Below, one piece after another: positions 26,911 to 36,609 of a stretch of 64,000 nucleotides of DNA. The position numbers and the translations under genes are program-made. The notes beneath the pieces were generated by a model. It did no database searches. It was not told the DNA's origin and saw nothing but the letters and a program-made list of their open reading frames with translations. The DNA comes from Rhizobium anhuiense (GTDB lineage: Bacteria; Pseudomonadota; Alphaproteobacteria; Rhizobiales; Rhizobiaceae), in assembly GCF_003985145.1 (NCBI RefSeq), contig NZ_ML133521.1:372001-436000 (forward strand), given 5' to 3'. Each line of letters opens with the position of its first letter. Within the stretch, counting starts at the first letter, position 1.

Positions 26911-28365
26911 GTGAGTCCGTCGCTCCGCACCAGACTATCATCCCTCCGCTACGCCGCATCCGCCTTCACGCTGCTGCTCGCAGGCTGCGTCAGCGGTCCG
27001 GATCACGTTCCCCCTGAGATGCCGCTTCCCGCCAAATTCGAAGAGGGTACCACCAAAAGCAACGGCAATGTCGTGACGGCTGAGTGGTGGAAGGCCTATC
27101 GCGACAAGCGGCTCGACGGCCTGGTGGCCCATGGCCTCAGCGAAAACCTCGATGTGCTGCAGGCGCTCGAGAGCATCAATTCGGCTGCCGCCAATGTCAC
27201 GGTTGCCGGCGCCGGCAGTCTGCCGAGCCTCAGTGTCGACGCATCGCACACGGTATCCGGTGAAAAGGGGCGGCTGCGCACGACGGTCGGCACCACGAAT
27301 ACCACAGGCGGTGAGGCCAGCCTTTCCTGGCTGCTCGACATCTTCGGCCAGTACCGTCGCTCCAAGGAGAGTGCCATCGCCTCGCTGGGAGCCGCCTATG
27401 CGACGGCCGACAATGCAAAGCTCACCTTCCTGAAAGACCTGGTCGAGAGTTATATCGACGCCCGCTATTACCAGGAGCGCATCGCGCTTGCACGGGCGAG
27501 CCTGAAATCCCGCCAGCAAACTTACGAACTCACGCAGCTGCAGCTCAAGGCAGGTGCGGCCTCCCGCCTCGACGTCGTTCAGGCCGAGGGCCTGGTGCAG
27601 TCGACAAAGTCCGACATTCCCGGCCTCGAACAGAGCTTCACCGAATCGGCCCATCACATTGCCACGCTGCTCGGGATGCCGGCGGCCTCGTTGATGGACG
27701 AGCTGCAGAAAAGCGCCGGTCAGCCGGTTTTCCGCGGCGATATTCGCGCCGGCATTCCGGCCGATCTCATCCGCAACCGTCCTGATATAAGAAAGGCCGA
27801 ACGCGAGCTGGCGGCGGCCGTCGCCGATATCGGTGCTGCCGAAGCCCAGCTTTATCCGTCGATCTCGCTCTCCGGTTCGATCTCGCCGAGCTGGGTCAAA
27901 TCCTCGGGTGCCGGCGGCTCGAGCCTCACCAGCTGGTCCTTCGGACCGACGCTCAACCTGCCGATCTTCGACGGCGGCAAATTGCGCGCGAATGTCGATA
28001 TCGAGAAATCGGATGCGAGGGCGCAGTATCTCGCCTGGAAAGCGGCGGTGCTGAACGGGGTCGAAGAGGTGGAAAACGCGCTGTCGGCAGTTCGCCGCGA
28101 CACGCAGACACTGGCGCCGTTGCGCAGGCAGGTGCAGACGGCGGAGGAATCCCTGGCACTGTCGACCGCAAGCTACAAGGACGGCGCCTCGTCGTTGCTC
28201 GATGTCCTCGACGCCCAGCGGTCCGTCTCCGATGCTCAGGCAAGCCTTGCCGCTACCGTGCAGCAGGTTGCCAAGGACTATGTGGATCTCTATGTCGCCG
28301 TCGGCGCCGGTTACCTCACCCAAGAAGAGCCTGTCGCCTCGAAGCGAGTGGCGAAGTCGGGCTGA
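26911..28365 (+). CDS. Outer-membrane efflux lipoprotein (TolC/OprM-NodT family)
   Basis: This 484-residue outer-membrane factor would complete the tripartite pump. I chose GTG 26911 because it aligns exactly with the ATG of the next promoter-duplicated gene at 28620; TTG 26905 is another option. The signal peptide ends in a lipobox (FTLLLAGC), so the protein is acylated. Two repeated OEP units are visible, each with long amphipathic helices: EWWKAYRDKRLDGLVAHGL early in the first and RPDIRKAERELAAAVADIG in the second half. It is separated from the pump and adaptor genes by the regulator pair but shares the same type of control box. Confidence 0.88.
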   Translation: MSPSLRTRLSSLRYAASAFTLLLAGCVSGPDHVPPEMPLPAKFEEGTTKSNGNVVTAEWWKAYRDKRLDGLVAHGLSENLDVLQALESINSAAANVTVAGAGSLPSLSVDASHTVSGEKGRLRTTVGTTNTTGGEASLSWLLDIFGQYRRSKESAIASLGAAYATADNAKLTFLKDLVESYIDARYYQERIALARASLKSRQQTYELTQLQLKAGAASRLDVVQAEGLVQSTKSDIPGLEQSFTESAHHIATLLGMPAASLMDELQKSAGQPVFRGDIRAGIPADLIRNRPDIRKAERELAAAVADIGAAEAQLYPSISLSGSISPSWVKSSGAGGSSLTSWSFGPTLNLPIFDGGKLRANVDIEKSDARAQYLAWKAAVLNGVEEVENALSAVRRDTQTLAPLRRQVQTAEESLALSTASYKDGASSLLDVLDAQRSVSDAQASLAATVQQVAKDYVDLYVAVGAGYLTQEEPVASKRVAKSG

Positions 28366-28379
28366 TCGGCCGCCCGGCT

Positions 28380-28483
28380 AGAGCAATTCCAGCAAAAGTG
28401 TGCAGCGGTTTTGCGCCCGGAATTGCGTGAAAACAAAGAGATAGAGCAATTCCATGATTCGAAGAAAAACGGAATTGCTCTAT
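28380..28483. repeat. Rhizobial palindromic mosaic repeat (RIME-like)
   Basis: AGAGCAATTCC occurs at 28380-28390 and again at 28443-28453, and its inverse GGAATTGCTCT at 28471-28481. Together they bound a 100-bp element with internal inverted repeats, without coding capacity. It matches the type of short mobile palindromes common between rhizobial genes. It separates the outer-membrane-factor gene from box D. Confidence 0.65.
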
Positions 28484-28531
28484 CCGCGGCGGTGCCGGTC
28501 AAATGCTGCCCGCGGCCGTTATATTTCTATA

Positions 28532-28568
28532 TTTTACCCAACTTTACACTGGCTTTACCGCCATTAAC
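28532..28568 (-). promoter_or_regulatory. CpxR-like tandem box D
   Basis: Minus-strand half-sites GTTAAT, GTAAAG, GTAAAG and GTAAAA lie at forward positions 28563, 28553, 28542 and 28532. The last pair is GTAAA-GTTGG-GTAAA. The box and about 50 bases after it (ending GATCCCGGTTCAGAA) nearly duplicate the box C promoter, so the lipoprotein and outer-membrane factor should be co-regulated. Confidence 0.65.
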
Positions 28569-28619
28569 GCTGGCCTCTCTAAAAGCTGAATCGATGATCC
28601 CGGTTCAGAAGATTCGCCG

Positions 28620-29462
28620 ATGGCTTCCAACATTCAACCCGTGAAAATGCCGACGCAGGCGGCCGTTTGCGCCGTCCTCCTCGCCTTGCTCTCTTCCTGC
28701 ACGAACGTACCCCTGCAGCAGGGCAGCTCGCTTGGCTCCTATGCGGGAATGGCGGTCTCGGGCGGTTCTCTGACCAACGCAAAATTGCGGGTGAATTCGC
28801 CGGCGGTTCTTGCCGCGCAAACGGTGCGCATCGCTCCGACGAGGGTCGAGAATGCCGGCGGCGGTTCTTTCGAACCGAAAGACCTGGCACTCCTGACCAA
28901 TGCGATCGACCGGGCGCTGTGCAGGGGTCTCAGCGACCGTTTCAAGGTCGTGGGTCCAAACCAGCCGGCGGATCTCGTCGTCCATGCGACCGTCACCGAC
29001 ATCGTCGCCACGAACCGTGCTGTTGCCGCGACCTCCACCGTCGCCACACTCGGCGCTTCGGTGGCAATGGTTCCAATCCCGAGGATTCCGATCGGTCTCG
29101 GCGGCTTGTCGGCGGAAGCCGAGGCGGTCGGACAGGACGGTACGCAGCAGGCGGCGATGATCTGGTCGCGCGGCGCGAACATGCTGACGACGAAGGCACG
29201 GATATCCTCGGTCGGGGATGCTTATTCCCTGTCATCGGCATTCGGCGCCGATTTCAGCCGCATGCTGATCAAGGGTCAGGATCCGTTCAAGGCAACATCG
29301 TCCATCCGGCTGATGCAGAAGATCAAGGCGTCGTTCGACAGCGATCCGAAAGACGACGCCTGCAAGGCCTTCGGACCCGCGCCCGGCATCAAAGGGGCGG
29401 TCGCCGGTCAGCTCGGTCTGCCGCCGAGCTGGAGCGATAAGGGCGCGGCGGTCTCTCAATAG
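28620..29462 (+). CDS. DUF3313-like lipoprotein
   Basis: This 280-residue envelope lipoprotein has a signal peptide with lipobox LLALLSSC at about residues 20-27. The mature domain contains a stretch of paired beta strands and an Ala/Val-rich segment (ATSTVATLGASVAMVPIPRI), followed by GLGGLSAEAEAVGQDGTQQA, a pattern seen in DUF3313 proteins. Their role is unknown. It has its own CpxR-like box at a distance identical to that of the outer-membrane factor, implying an envelope-stress or efflux-associated function. The family assignment is moderate. Confidence 0.65.
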   Translation: MASNIQPVKMPTQAAVCAVLLALLSSCTNVPLQQGSSLGSYAGMAVSGGSLTNAKLRVNSPAVLAAQTVRIAPTRVENAGGGSFEPKDLALLTNAIDRALCRGLSDRFKVVGPNQPADLVVHATVTDIVATNRAVAATSTVATLGASVAMVPIPRIPIGLGGLSAEAEAVGQDGTQQAAMIWSRGANMLTTKARISSVGDAYSLSSAFGADFSRMLIKGQDPFKATSSIRLMQKIKASFDSDPKDDACKAFGPAPGIKGAVAGQLGLPPSWSDKGAAVSQ

Positions 29463-29538
29463 CAGCCAGGCGGCGGTCATCTATCACGCGCGGCATGGCG
29501 GCTGTGGCATTTCAAAAACCAGCAGAAAGGACATCGAC

Positions 29539-29895
29539 ATGAAGACATATCTACGGCTTGCAGGGGCGGTGATGGCAGCACTCGCGGCGAGCCCGGCATT
29601 CCCAGCACAGGAACAGTTCCTGCCGTCCGAGAAGGCGGCCGCAATCCTCGCCGATGGAATTCCCTGGTCGGCACTGGCGCCGGATGGCAAGGCACTCAAA
29701 GTCACCCTGGAGAAGGACGGCACCGGAAGCATTCGCGGTCCGATGCCCTTTGCGCTCCCCGTCACCTGGACGGTCAAGGACGATGCGATGTGCATATCCG
29801 GCAAGATGGGTACGCACTGTCTTCGATTCCGCTCGGTTCCCGGAGGGCTTCAGGGCTGGGACGGCGACAAGCCGGATCTGAAGTTCAGCCGTTGA
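29539..29895 (+). CDS. Small secreted protein of unknown function
   Basis: This 118-residue protein has a signal peptide ([16 protein letters not shown], cleavage near residue 23). The mature part is about 95 residues with two Cys ([13 protein letters not shown]) and alternating beta-strand patterns ([20 protein letters not shown]). AGAAAGGAC upstream of ATG 29539 is a fair ribosome site. No family was recognised with confidence. It follows the lipoprotein gene by 76 bases and precedes another small secreted protein, so all three may be one envelope-related unit. Confidence 0.6.
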   Translation: MKTYLRLAGAVMAALAASPAFPAQEQFLPSEKAAAILADGIPWSALAPDGKALKVTLEKDGTGSIRGPMPFALPVTWTVKDDAMCISGKMGTHCLRFRSVPGGLQGWDGDKPDLKFSR

Positions 29896-29944
29896 CGTCA
29901 GGCGGGCACCTTTCAGAGATGCACCGCAACATGAGGAGTTTCCG

Positions 29945-30235
29945 ATGAATTATTTACTGGTGTTCGCCACGGTCTCGCTGTTTCTGGCAGCGCAATCGGT
30001 TGCCATGGCGCAAGTTCCGCCCCCCATCCCGTTGATTCCCGGCCCTCCGGGGCTCCCAACCGTTGTCATGCCGCCACCGCCCGATGCTCCTCCGCCATCG
30101 GAGGAATATTCGAATGAATATGACGGGAGACACTATGCTTGGTGCGCGCGCCGGTACCGGTCGTATTCAGCCTATGACAATAGCTTTCAGCCCTCCAGGG
30201 GACCGCGCAGGCAATGTTATTCCCCCTACGATTGA
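29945..30235 (+). CDS. BA14K-like small secreted protein
   Basis: This 96-residue protein has a signal peptide ([14 protein letters not shown]), a Pro-rich linker of about 25 residues and a C-terminal block [19 protein letters not shown] ending RRQCYSPYD. That block has the paired Cys and the Trp-Cys-x-x-Arg-Tyr-x-Ser-Tyr arrangement of the BA14K family. Family members in Brucella and rhizobia are small surface proteins, some with lectin-like or immunoreactive properties. The ATG at 29945 follows GAGGAG. Its stop precedes a convergent leftward operon. Confidence 0.7.
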   Translation: MNYLLVFATVSLFLAAQSVAMAQVPPPIPLIPGPPGLPTVVMPPPPDAPPPSEEYSNEYDGRHYAWCARRYRSYSAYDNSFQPSRGPRRQCYSPYD

Positions 30236-30269
30236 GCTGGCATCGTTCCAGGCCCGCCGGAGCGGTTGT

Positions 30270-31106
30270 CTAACGTCCGACGGCGTTCAGGAGCCGGAGG
30301 GCAAGCTTGAGGTGCGGCATATCCAGCATGCGCCCCTCAAGCTGGATGACGCCTGCGTCCGGCCTGGCGGCAAAAGCGGCGGCGACTTTCTCCGCCCAGG
30401 CGATCTCGGAAGCGTCAGGCGTGAAAGCGTGGTTGATCGTTTCGACCTGGCTCGGATGGATGGCCATCATGCCGGAAAAGCCGTCGCGCCGCGCGCGGCC
30501 GACATAGGCCCTGAGACCGCTATGATCGTGGAAATCGGGATAGACGGTGTCGATGGCCGGAACGGCGGCGGCATGGGCGGCAAATAGCGTCAGCGAGCGG
30601 GCAAGCTCGTAAGGCGGCGTGTAACGGCCATCCGTCCGTCGCGCGGTCGCAGCCCCGATCGCGGCAGGCAGATCCTCAGCACCCCAGGTAAGGCCGCAGA
30701 GGCTGGCCGCGACGTCCCGGTAGCTGCCGATCTCGAAGATCGCCGACGGCGTTTCGGTTGCGATCGGCAAGATGGGGATTTCAGGTGCAAGTGAGCCTGC
30801 GAGCTTCAGCACCGAAGCCGCCCCCTCGGCCTTCGGCAGCATGATCGCGAAAGGATGGAGGCCACTCAGAGCGGCAAGGTCGTTTTCGAACTCCGGGGAG
30901 GCGAGGGGATTGATGCGGATCAGGAGATTGGTTTCGCCAGTCTGGCGCAGGACGAATTCTTGGACGGCCTGGCGGGCGCGTGGCTTGTTGGCGGGTGCAA
31001 CCGAATCTTCGAGATCGAGAATGACGGCATCGGCGCCCGAGGCGAGTGCTTTCTCGAAACGCTCCGGCCGATCGCCGGGCACGAAGAGCAGCGAGCGAAG
31101 TCTCAT
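30270..31106 (-). CDS. CitE-like CoA-ester lyase (HpcH/HpaI family)
   Basis: This 278-residue member of the citrate-lyase-beta family cleaves or forms 3-hydroxyacyl-CoA esters such as malyl-, citramalyl- or HMG-CoA-like compounds. The start [20 protein letters not shown] is diagnostic, followed by [15 protein letters not shown] (metal and phosphate site region) near residues 24-38, [20 protein letters not shown] and [14 protein letters not shown] 31106 overlaps the MaoC stop (ATGA). As the last gene of a leucine-degradation operon with no canonical HMG-CoA lyase, it is the best local candidate for the final cleavage to acetyl-CoA and acetoacetate. That assignment is inference. Confidence 0.82.
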   Translation of the reverse strand: MRLRSLLFVPGDRPERFEKALASGADAVILDLEDSVAPANKPRARQAVQEFVLRQTGETNLLIRINPLASPEFENDLAALSGLHPFAIMLPKAEGAASVLKLAGSLAPEIPILPIATETPSAIFEIGSYRDVAASLCGLTWGAEDLPAAIGAATARRTDGRYTPPYELARSLTLFAAHAAAVPAIDTVYPDFHDHSGLRAYVGRARRDGFSGMMAIHPSQVETINHAFTPDASEIAWAEKVAAAFAARPDAGVIQLEGRMLDMPHLKLALRLLNAVGR

Positions 31107-31555
31107 GACGGCTTTACCTTCAGCATGACGGTGCGCAGGCACTGGCAGACGATCTCGCTGCGCTGGTTCAGGGTGATGTGCCGGAAGGTGACGATGCCGG
31201 CGTCGGGGCGGGAGTTCGAGCGGCGCAGTTCCGTCACCTCCGTTTCCACCCGCAGCGTGTCGCCGATGAAGACCGGCTTCGGCATCGTCACCTTGTCGTA
31301 ACCGAGATTGGCGACGAGCGTGCCGAGCGTGGTGTCGCCGACCGAAAGACCGACGGTGAGCGCAAAGGTGAAGGTGCCGTTGACGACGATCCGGCCGAAT
31401 TCGGTGCCGGCCGCATAATCGGCATCGAGATGCAGCGGCTGCGGATTGTGGGAAAGCGTCGTAAACAGCAGGTTGTCGGTCTCGGTGACCGTGCGGCGGA
31501 TCTCGTGGGCGATGCGGTCGCCGAGCGTCCATTCGTCGAAATAGCGGCCGGCCAT
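31103..31555 (-). CDS. MaoC-family (hotdog) acyl-CoA hydratase
   Basis: This 150-residue hotdog-fold hydratase contains the catalytic block [18 protein letters not shown] near residues 31-48, with the His of P-x-H-x-D, and the hydratase loop [20 protein letters not shown]. The start at 31555 overlaps the carboxylase stop (TGATG). The operon position, right after methylcrotonyl-CoA carboxylase, suggests it hydrates 3-methylglutaconyl-CoA, replacing the crotonase-type enzyme usually found there. Mesaconyl- or itaconyl-CoA-like substrates are alternatives known for this subgroup. Confidence 0.8.
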   Translation of the reverse strand: MAGRYFDEWTLGDRIAHEIRRTVTETDNLLFTTLSHNPQPLHLDADYAAGTEFGRIVVNGTFTFALTVGLSVGDTTLGTLVANLGYDKVTMPKPVFIGDTLRVETEVTELRRSNSRPDAGIVTFRHITLNQRSEIVCQCLRTVMLKVKPS

Positions 31556-33420
31556 CAATCCTGCTCCTTCGTGACGGTGACGACCAGCTGGTTCTCCGAG
31601 ACCCTGGCGCCGGTGGAAACCTGCAGTTTTCCGATAATGCCGTCAAAAGGCGCGCGCAGCGAATGCTCCATTTTCATCGCTTCGACCGTCAGCAGACGCT
31701 CCCCCTTGGCGACATGATCGCCTTCGGCGACATCCACCGAAATCACGAGGCCGGGCATCGGCGAAAGGATCGCGCCATCGCCCGCACCCTGGCTCGCCTC
31801 GATTTCGCTGGCGACGGGCAGGCTGATCGGCCAGGCATTGCCGCCGTCGAAAAGTACGGTCGTTTCACCAATCGTGACGATATTTGCCTCAGGCTTCCGA
31901 CGTGATTGCCCCCAGAAGAGGTGATCGCCGATACGGATGCGCACCCGATTGTCATCCGCGTCGGCGATGCGGAATCCGGCAAGCGCGGCCCAGGGATCAT
32001 CATCGGTATTTCTTGAAAGCACGGCGGCTGCGGTGTCGATCGCGATTTCGCTCGGCTCCGTCGCCACAAGGCTATCGCCATGGCGTTCGAGGAAGCCGGT
32101 ATCGATCTGAGCGGCGCGAAAATCCGGATCGACGGCGATGCGGGCAAGCAGGCCGGCATTGGATCTGACCGGCCAGACCTCGATTTCGGCGCAGGCGGCT
32201 GCAAGTTTCGAAAGGGCTGCCTCGCGGTCCGGTCCATGCGCAATGATCTTGGCGATCATCGGATCGTAGAAGGCGGTGATCTCATCGCCCTGTTCGACGC
32301 CGCTGTCGACGCGGACGGATTGCGGCAGGCGCAGATGGTCGAGCCGGCCGGTCGAAGGCAGATAACCGGCGGCCGGATTTTCGGCATAGAGCCGGGCTTC
32401 GAAGGCCCAGCCATTCATGGCGATCTCGTCCTGGCTTTTCGGCAAGGGCTCGCCGCTCGCGACCTTCAACTGCCAGAGCACCAGATCCTCGCCAGTAATC
32501 GCCTCGGTGACGGGGTGTTCTACCTGCAGCCTCGTATTCATCTCCATGAACCAGATACGGTCAGGATGCAGGCCCTGGGAGGCATCGGCGATGAATTCGA
32601 TGGTGCCGGCGCCGACATAGTTGACCGCTCTTGCGGCCTTGACCGCCGCCTCGCAGATCACCGCCCGGGTGGCGGCATCGAGGCCGGGGGCAGGGGCCTC
32701 CTCGATCACCTTTTGATGACGGCGTTGCAGCGAACAATCGCGTTCGAAGAGATGCACGCAATTGCCGAGCTTGTCGGCGAAAACCTGCACCTCGATATGG
32801 CGCGGATTGGCGATATAGCGTTCGATCAGAACGCGGTCGTCGCCGAAGGCGGCGGCCGCCTCACGGCGGCAGGAGGCGAGACGTTCGGCGAAATCCTGCG
32901 CGCGGTCGACGCGGCGCATGCCCTTGCCGCCGCCGCCGGCAACCGCCTTGATGAGTACGGGATAACCGATGGCCTCGGCTTCCGCCGCCAGCCTCTCTTC
33001 GCCCTGGTCCGATCCGAGATAACCGGGGGTCACGGGCACGCCGGCTGCCTGCATCAATTCCTTGGCGGCATCCTTGAGCCCCATCGCCCGGATGGCAGCG
33101 GCCGGCGCGCCGACCCAGACGATGCCGGCCTTCTCCACCGCCTCGGCAAAATCGGCATTTTCCGACAGGAAGCCGTAGCCCGGATGGATCGCAGCGGCGC
33201 CGCTCTTGCGGGCAGCCTCCAGGATGCGCTGCGGCGAGAGATAGCTTTCGCGGGCCGGCGAGGGGCCGATGGCGATCGCCTCGTCCGCCTCCCTGACAAA
33301 GGGCAGGCCGGCATCGGCTTCGGAATAGACGGCAATGGTGCGGATGCCGAGCATCCTGGCCGTGAGGATGACGCGGCGGGCGATTTCGCCCCGGTTGGCA
33401 ATGAGCAGGCTTTCCATCAT
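31555..33420 (-). CDS. mccA: Methylcrotonyl-CoA carboxylase biotin-containing alpha subunit
   Basis: This 621-residue biotin carboxylase carries out the ATP-dependent first half of 3-methylcrotonyl-CoA carboxylation in leucine degradation. The start at 33420 ([16 protein letters not shown]) is typical of acyl-CoA carboxylases. ATP-grasp motifs are [14 protein letters not shown] and [16 protein letters not shown]. The C-terminal biotinyl domain carries the acceptor Lys in [15 protein letters not shown] about 40 residues from the end. The gene follows the carboxyltransferase and precedes maoC. Propionyl-CoA carboxylase is an alternative, but the neighbouring isovaleryl-CoA dehydrogenase supports the leucine assignment. 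Confidence 0.88.
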   Translation of the reverse strand: MMESLLIANRGEIARRVILTARMLGIRTIAVYSEADAGLPFVREADEAIAIGPSPARESYLSPQRILEAARKSGAAAIHPGYGFLSENADFAEAVEKAGIVWVGAPAAAIRAMGLKDAAKELMQAAGVPVTPGYLGSDQGEERLAAEAEAIGYPVLIKAVAGGGGKGMRRVDRAQDFAERLASCRREAAAAFGDDRVLIERYIANPRHIEVQVFADKLGNCVHLFERDCSLQRRHQKVIEEAPAPGLDAATRAVICEAAVKAARAVNYVGAGTIEFIADASQGLHPDRIWFMEMNTRLQVEHPVTEAITGEDLVLWQLKVASGEPLPKSQDEIAMNGWAFEARLYAENPAAGYLPSTGRLDHLRLPQSVRVDSGVEQGDEITAFYDPMIAKIIAHGPDREAALSKLAAACAEIEVWPVRSNAGLLARIAVDPDFRAAQIDTGFLERHGDSLVATEPSEIAIDTAAAVLSRNTDDDPWAALAGFRIADADDNRVRIRIGDHLFWGQSRRKPEANIVTIGETTVLFDGGNAWPISLPVASEIEASQGAGDGAILSPMPGLVISVDVAEGDHVAKGERLLTVEAMKMEHSLRAPFDGIIGKLQVSTGARVSENQLVVTVTKEQD

Positions 33421-33427
33421 CGACGCC

Positions 33428-35038
33428 TCACATCCTGAACAGGCCGAAGCGCGGCCCTTTCGGGATCGGCGCATTCAGGCAGGCGGAAAAGGCAAGGCCC
33501 AGCACGTCCCGCGTCTGGCGTGGATCGATGATGCCGTCGTCCCAAAGGCGGGCGGTGGCATAATAGGGATTGCCCTCGGCCTCGTAGCCGGCGCGGATCG
33601 GCGCCTTGAAGGCTTCCTCCTCTTCCATGGGCCAATTCTCACCGCGCGCCTCCATGGAATCTCGGCGAATGGTGGCAAGCACGGAGGCCGCCTGTTCGCC
33701 GCCCATCACGCTGATGCGGCTGTTCGGCCAGGTGAAGAGGAAGCGCGGGCGATAGGCGCGGCCGCACATGCCGTAATTGCCGGCACCGAAACTGCCGCCG
33801 ATGATGACGGTGACCTTCGGCACGGTGGCGGTTGCAACGGCCGTCACCAGCTTGGCCCCGTCCTTGGCGATGCCGCCAGCCTCATAGCGGCCGCCGACCA
33901 TGAAGCCAGAAATATTCTGCAGGAAAAGCAAGGGTATGCGCCGCTGGCAGGCGAGCTCGATGAAATGGGCGCCCTTCAGCGCACTTTCGGAAAACAGCAC
34001 GCCGTTATTGGCGATGACGGCGACCGGCATGCCCCAGATGCGGGCGAAACCGCAGACCAGCGTGGTGCCGTAGAGCGGCTTGAACTCATGCAGTTCCGAG
34101 CCATCGACGATCCGTCCGATGACCTCGCGCACGTCGTAGGGTGAACGCACATCATCCGGGATGAGACCGCAGAGATCTTCGGGATCGAGTTTCGGCGGTC
34201 GCGGCGGCTGGAGGTCGATATCGACTGATTTCACAGTGTTGAGGGTGGCTGCGATATCGCGCACGAGCAGCAGCGCATGTTCATCGTTCTCGGCGACATG
34301 ATCGACAACGCCGGAGCGGCGGCCATGGGTCTCGGCGCCGCCGAGCTCTTCGGCCGAGATGATCTCGCCGGTCGCGGCCTTCACCAGCGGCGGACCGGCG
34401 AGGAAGATCGTGCCCTGATTGCGCACGATGACCGTCTCGTCGGACATGGCGGGCACATAGGCGCCGCCGGCGGTGCAGCTTCCCAACACGCAGGCGATCT
34501 GTGGGATTCCCTCGGCCGACATCTGGGCCTGGTTGTAGAAGATCGCGCCGAAATGGTCGCGGTCGGGAAAGACGTCGGCCTGATGCGGGAGATTGGCGCC
34601 ACCGCTATCGACCAGATAGAGGCATGGCAGCCGGTTCTGCAGAGCAATCTCCTGCGCCCGCAGATGTTTCTTCACCGTCAGGGGGTAATAGGCGCCGCCC
34701 TTCACCGTCGCGTCATTGGCGACGATCATCACCTCGCGGCCGCAAACACGGCCGATGCCTGTTATGATGCCGGCGCCGGGCGCCTCATCATCATACATGC
34801 CGTTGGCCGCCAGCGTGCCGATCTCCAGGAACGGGCTGCCGGCATCGATGAGCAGCTGGATCCGGTCGCGCGGCAGGAGCTTGCCCTTGCCGGTATGGCG
34901 CTCGCGCGCTGCCTGCGATCCACCCTGGCGCGCTTTCGCCGAGCGGTCGTGGAGTTCGTCGCTAAGGGCCTTGTTCTTGGCTGTATTGGCCTTGAAGGTC
35001 TCGCTATCGCGGTCGATCGCAGTCGAAATCACCGTCAT
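33428..35038 (-). CDS. mccB: Methylcrotonyl-CoA carboxylase carboxyltransferase beta subunit
   Basis: This 536-residue carboxyltransferase moves CO2 from biotin to 3-methylcrotonyl-CoA, giving 3-methylglutaconyl-CoA. Crotonase-fold halves are visible: [20 protein letters not shown] near residues 144-163 and the C-terminal [20 protein letters not shown], both characteristic of the MCC beta branch. The alternating oxyanion sites are in [16 protein letters not shown] and the [10 protein letters not shown] region. ATG 35038 overlaps the stop of the dehydrogenase gene (ATGA). The carboxylase start follows seven bases after its stop. Confidence 0.9.
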   Translation of the reverse strand: MTVISTAIDRDSETFKANTAKNKALSDELHDRSAKARQGGSQAARERHTGKGKLLPRDRIQLLIDAGSPFLEIGTLAANGMYDDEAPGAGIITGIGRVCGREVMIVANDATVKGGAYYPLTVKKHLRAQEIALQNRLPCLYLVDSGGANLPHQADVFPDRDHFGAIFYNQAQMSAEGIPQIACVLGSCTAGGAYVPAMSDETVIVRNQGTIFLAGPPLVKAATGEIISAEELGGAETHGRRSGVVDHVAENDEHALLLVRDIAATLNTVKSVDIDLQPPRPPKLDPEDLCGLIPDDVRSPYDVREVIGRIVDGSELHEFKPLYGTTLVCGFARIWGMPVAVIANNGVLFSESALKGAHFIELACQRRIPLLFLQNISGFMVGGRYEAGGIAKDGAKLVTAVATATVPKVTVIIGGSFGAGNYGMCGRAYRPRFLFTWPNSRISVMGGEQAASVLATIRRDSMEARGENWPMEEEEAFKAPIRAGYEAEGNPYYATARLWDDGIIDPRQTRDVLGLAFSACLNAPIPKGPRFGLFRM

Positions 35039-36180
35039 GATGCGATGAGCTCCCGGCCGATCAGGTAGCGGCGGATCTCGTTGGTACCGGCGCCGATATC
35101 GTAGAGCTTGGCGTCGCGCAAAAAGCGTTCGACCGGCCATTCCTTGGTATAGCCGGCGCCGCCGAGTGCCTGGATCGCTTCCAGCGAGACCTTCACGGCA
35201 TTCTCGCTGGCAAAGAGGATCGCGGCGGCCGCATCCGTGCGCGTCGCGCGGCCGGCATCGCAGGCCCGGGCAACGGTATAGACATAGGCGCGCGCCGAAT
35301 TCAGCGCGACATACATGTCGGCGATCTTGCCCTGCATCAGCTGGAAGTCACCGATCGGCTTACCGAACTGTTTGCGATCGCTGACATAGGGCAACACGAC
35401 GTCGAGGCAGGCCTGCATGATGCCAAGCGGCCCGGCGGCGAGCACTGCGCGCTCGTAGTCGAGGCCGGACATCAGGATCTTCACGCCTTCTCCCTCCCGG
35501 CCCATCAGCGCCTCGGCCGGCACCTCGCAATCCTGAAAGACCAGTTCGGCGGTATCGCTGCCGCGCATGCCGAGCTTCGAGAGTTTCTTGGAGACGCTGA
35601 GGCCCGGCAGGCCCTTTTCGACGATGAAGGCGGAAATGCCTTTCGGGCCGGCTGCGGGATCGGTCTTGGCATAGACGACCAGCACATCGGCATGCGGCGC
35701 GTTGGTGATCCAGAATTTGGCGCCGTTCAGAACATAGCGGTCCCCCTTTTTCTCGGCACGCAAGCGCATGGAGACGACATCGGAACCGGAGCCCACCTCG
35801 GACATGGCAAGCGAACCCACATGTTCGCCGGAGATCAGTTTCGGCAGATGACGGCGTTTCTGTTCCGGCGAGGCCCAGCGGCGGATCTGGTTGACGCAGA
35901 GATTGGAATGGGCACCGTAACTCAAGCCCACGGAAGCCGAGGCCCGTGAAATCTCCTCCATGGCGACGACATGATCGAGATAACCGAGACCGGCGCCGCC
36001 GAATTCTTCCTCGACGGTAATCCCATGCAGGCCGAGGGCGCCCATCTCAGGCCAGAGGTGGCGTGGAAACGTGTTGCTTTCGTCGATTTCCGCAGCCAGC
36101 GGAGCAATATGAGCGGCAGCAAACCGCGCCGTCGTTTCACGGATCGCGTCCGCGGTTTCGCCGAGCGAAAAATCAAACAT
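35035..36180 (-). CDS. ivd: Isovaleryl-CoA dehydrogenase
   Basis: This 381-residue FAD enzyme oxidises isovaleryl-CoA to 3-methylcrotonyl-CoA. ATG 36180 follows GGGAGGAG. Diagnostic residues separate it from other acyl-CoA dehydrogenases: the usual catalytic Glu near the C-terminus is missing ([12 protein letters not shown] instead of YEGT), and a Glu is present in [18 protein letters not shown], the position used by isovaleryl-CoA dehydrogenase. FAD/substrate motifs are [15 protein letters not shown] and [19 protein letters not shown]. It is the first gene of the leftward leucine operon. The promoter lies in the 168-bp gap to the divergent antitoxin gene. Confidence 0.92.
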   Translation of the reverse strand: MFDFSLGETADAIRETTARFAAAHIAPLAAEIDESNTFPRHLWPEMGALGLHGITVEEEFGGAGLGYLDHVVAMEEISRASASVGLSYGAHSNLCVNQIRRWASPEQKRRHLPKLISGEHVGSLAMSEVGSGSDVVSMRLRAEKKGDRYVLNGAKFWITNAPHADVLVVYAKTDPAAGPKGISAFIVEKGLPGLSVSKKLSKLGMRGSDTAELVFQDCEVPAEALMGREGEGVKILMSGLDYERAVLAAGPLGIMQACLDVVLPYVSDRKQFGKPIGDFQLMQGKIADMYVALNSARAYVYTVARACDAGRATRTDAAAAILFASENAVKVSLEAIQALGGAGYTKEWPVERFLRDAKLYDIGAGTNEIRRYLIGRELIAS

Positions 36181-36348
36181 GGCACTCCTCCCGCTGAAAT
36201 ATGTAGCGCGGGTTGCGGCGGGGTCAAAGTGCCCTTGAATGATACGGGTGGAGAGCCTTGAGAATTCTCGTCGAGGGCGCGTGAACGCCATTTTCTTGAA
36301 AAGATGGAAAATATGGAATATATGGAAATTAAACCGGAGAGTATAGTC

Positions 36349-36609
36349 ATGCGACAGTTCACGACAGGTGATCTCAATAAACAGATTGGTGATGTCACCG
36401 ATGTCGCGAGCCGCGAGCCGGTTATTCTTACCCGCCACAACAAGCCCCGTTTCGTGCTGATGAGCTATGAACACTATCAGCGGATGCGCAGCGGCGAGGA
36501 CCCGCGTCGCGCGCATCACATTTCGGAGATGCCGGATGAGCATGCCGAATTGTTCGGCGAGGCGATTGAGCGACTGGCGCGCGGGGAAAGTTACGACGAT
36601 GAACCATGA
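36349..36609 (+). CDS. Type II antitoxin, Phd/YefM family
   Basis: This 86-residue protein would neutralise the toxin encoded next and repress the pair. I chose ATG 36349 because GGAGAG at 36336-36341 lies upstream at workable spacing; in-frame ATGs at 36304, 36313 and 36322 are less well supported. The fold is recognisable from [18 protein letters not shown] (DNA-binding N-domain), [20 protein letters not shown] (the strand-helix with the usual P-V-x-I-T-x-x-x-x-P pattern) and an acidic C-terminal tail that should wrap the toxin. It overlaps the toxin by 11 bases. Confidence 0.8.
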   Translation: MRQFTTGDLNKQIGDVTDVASREPVILTRHNKPRFVLMSYEHYQRMRSGEDPRRAHHISEMPDEHAELFGEAIERLARGESYDDEP

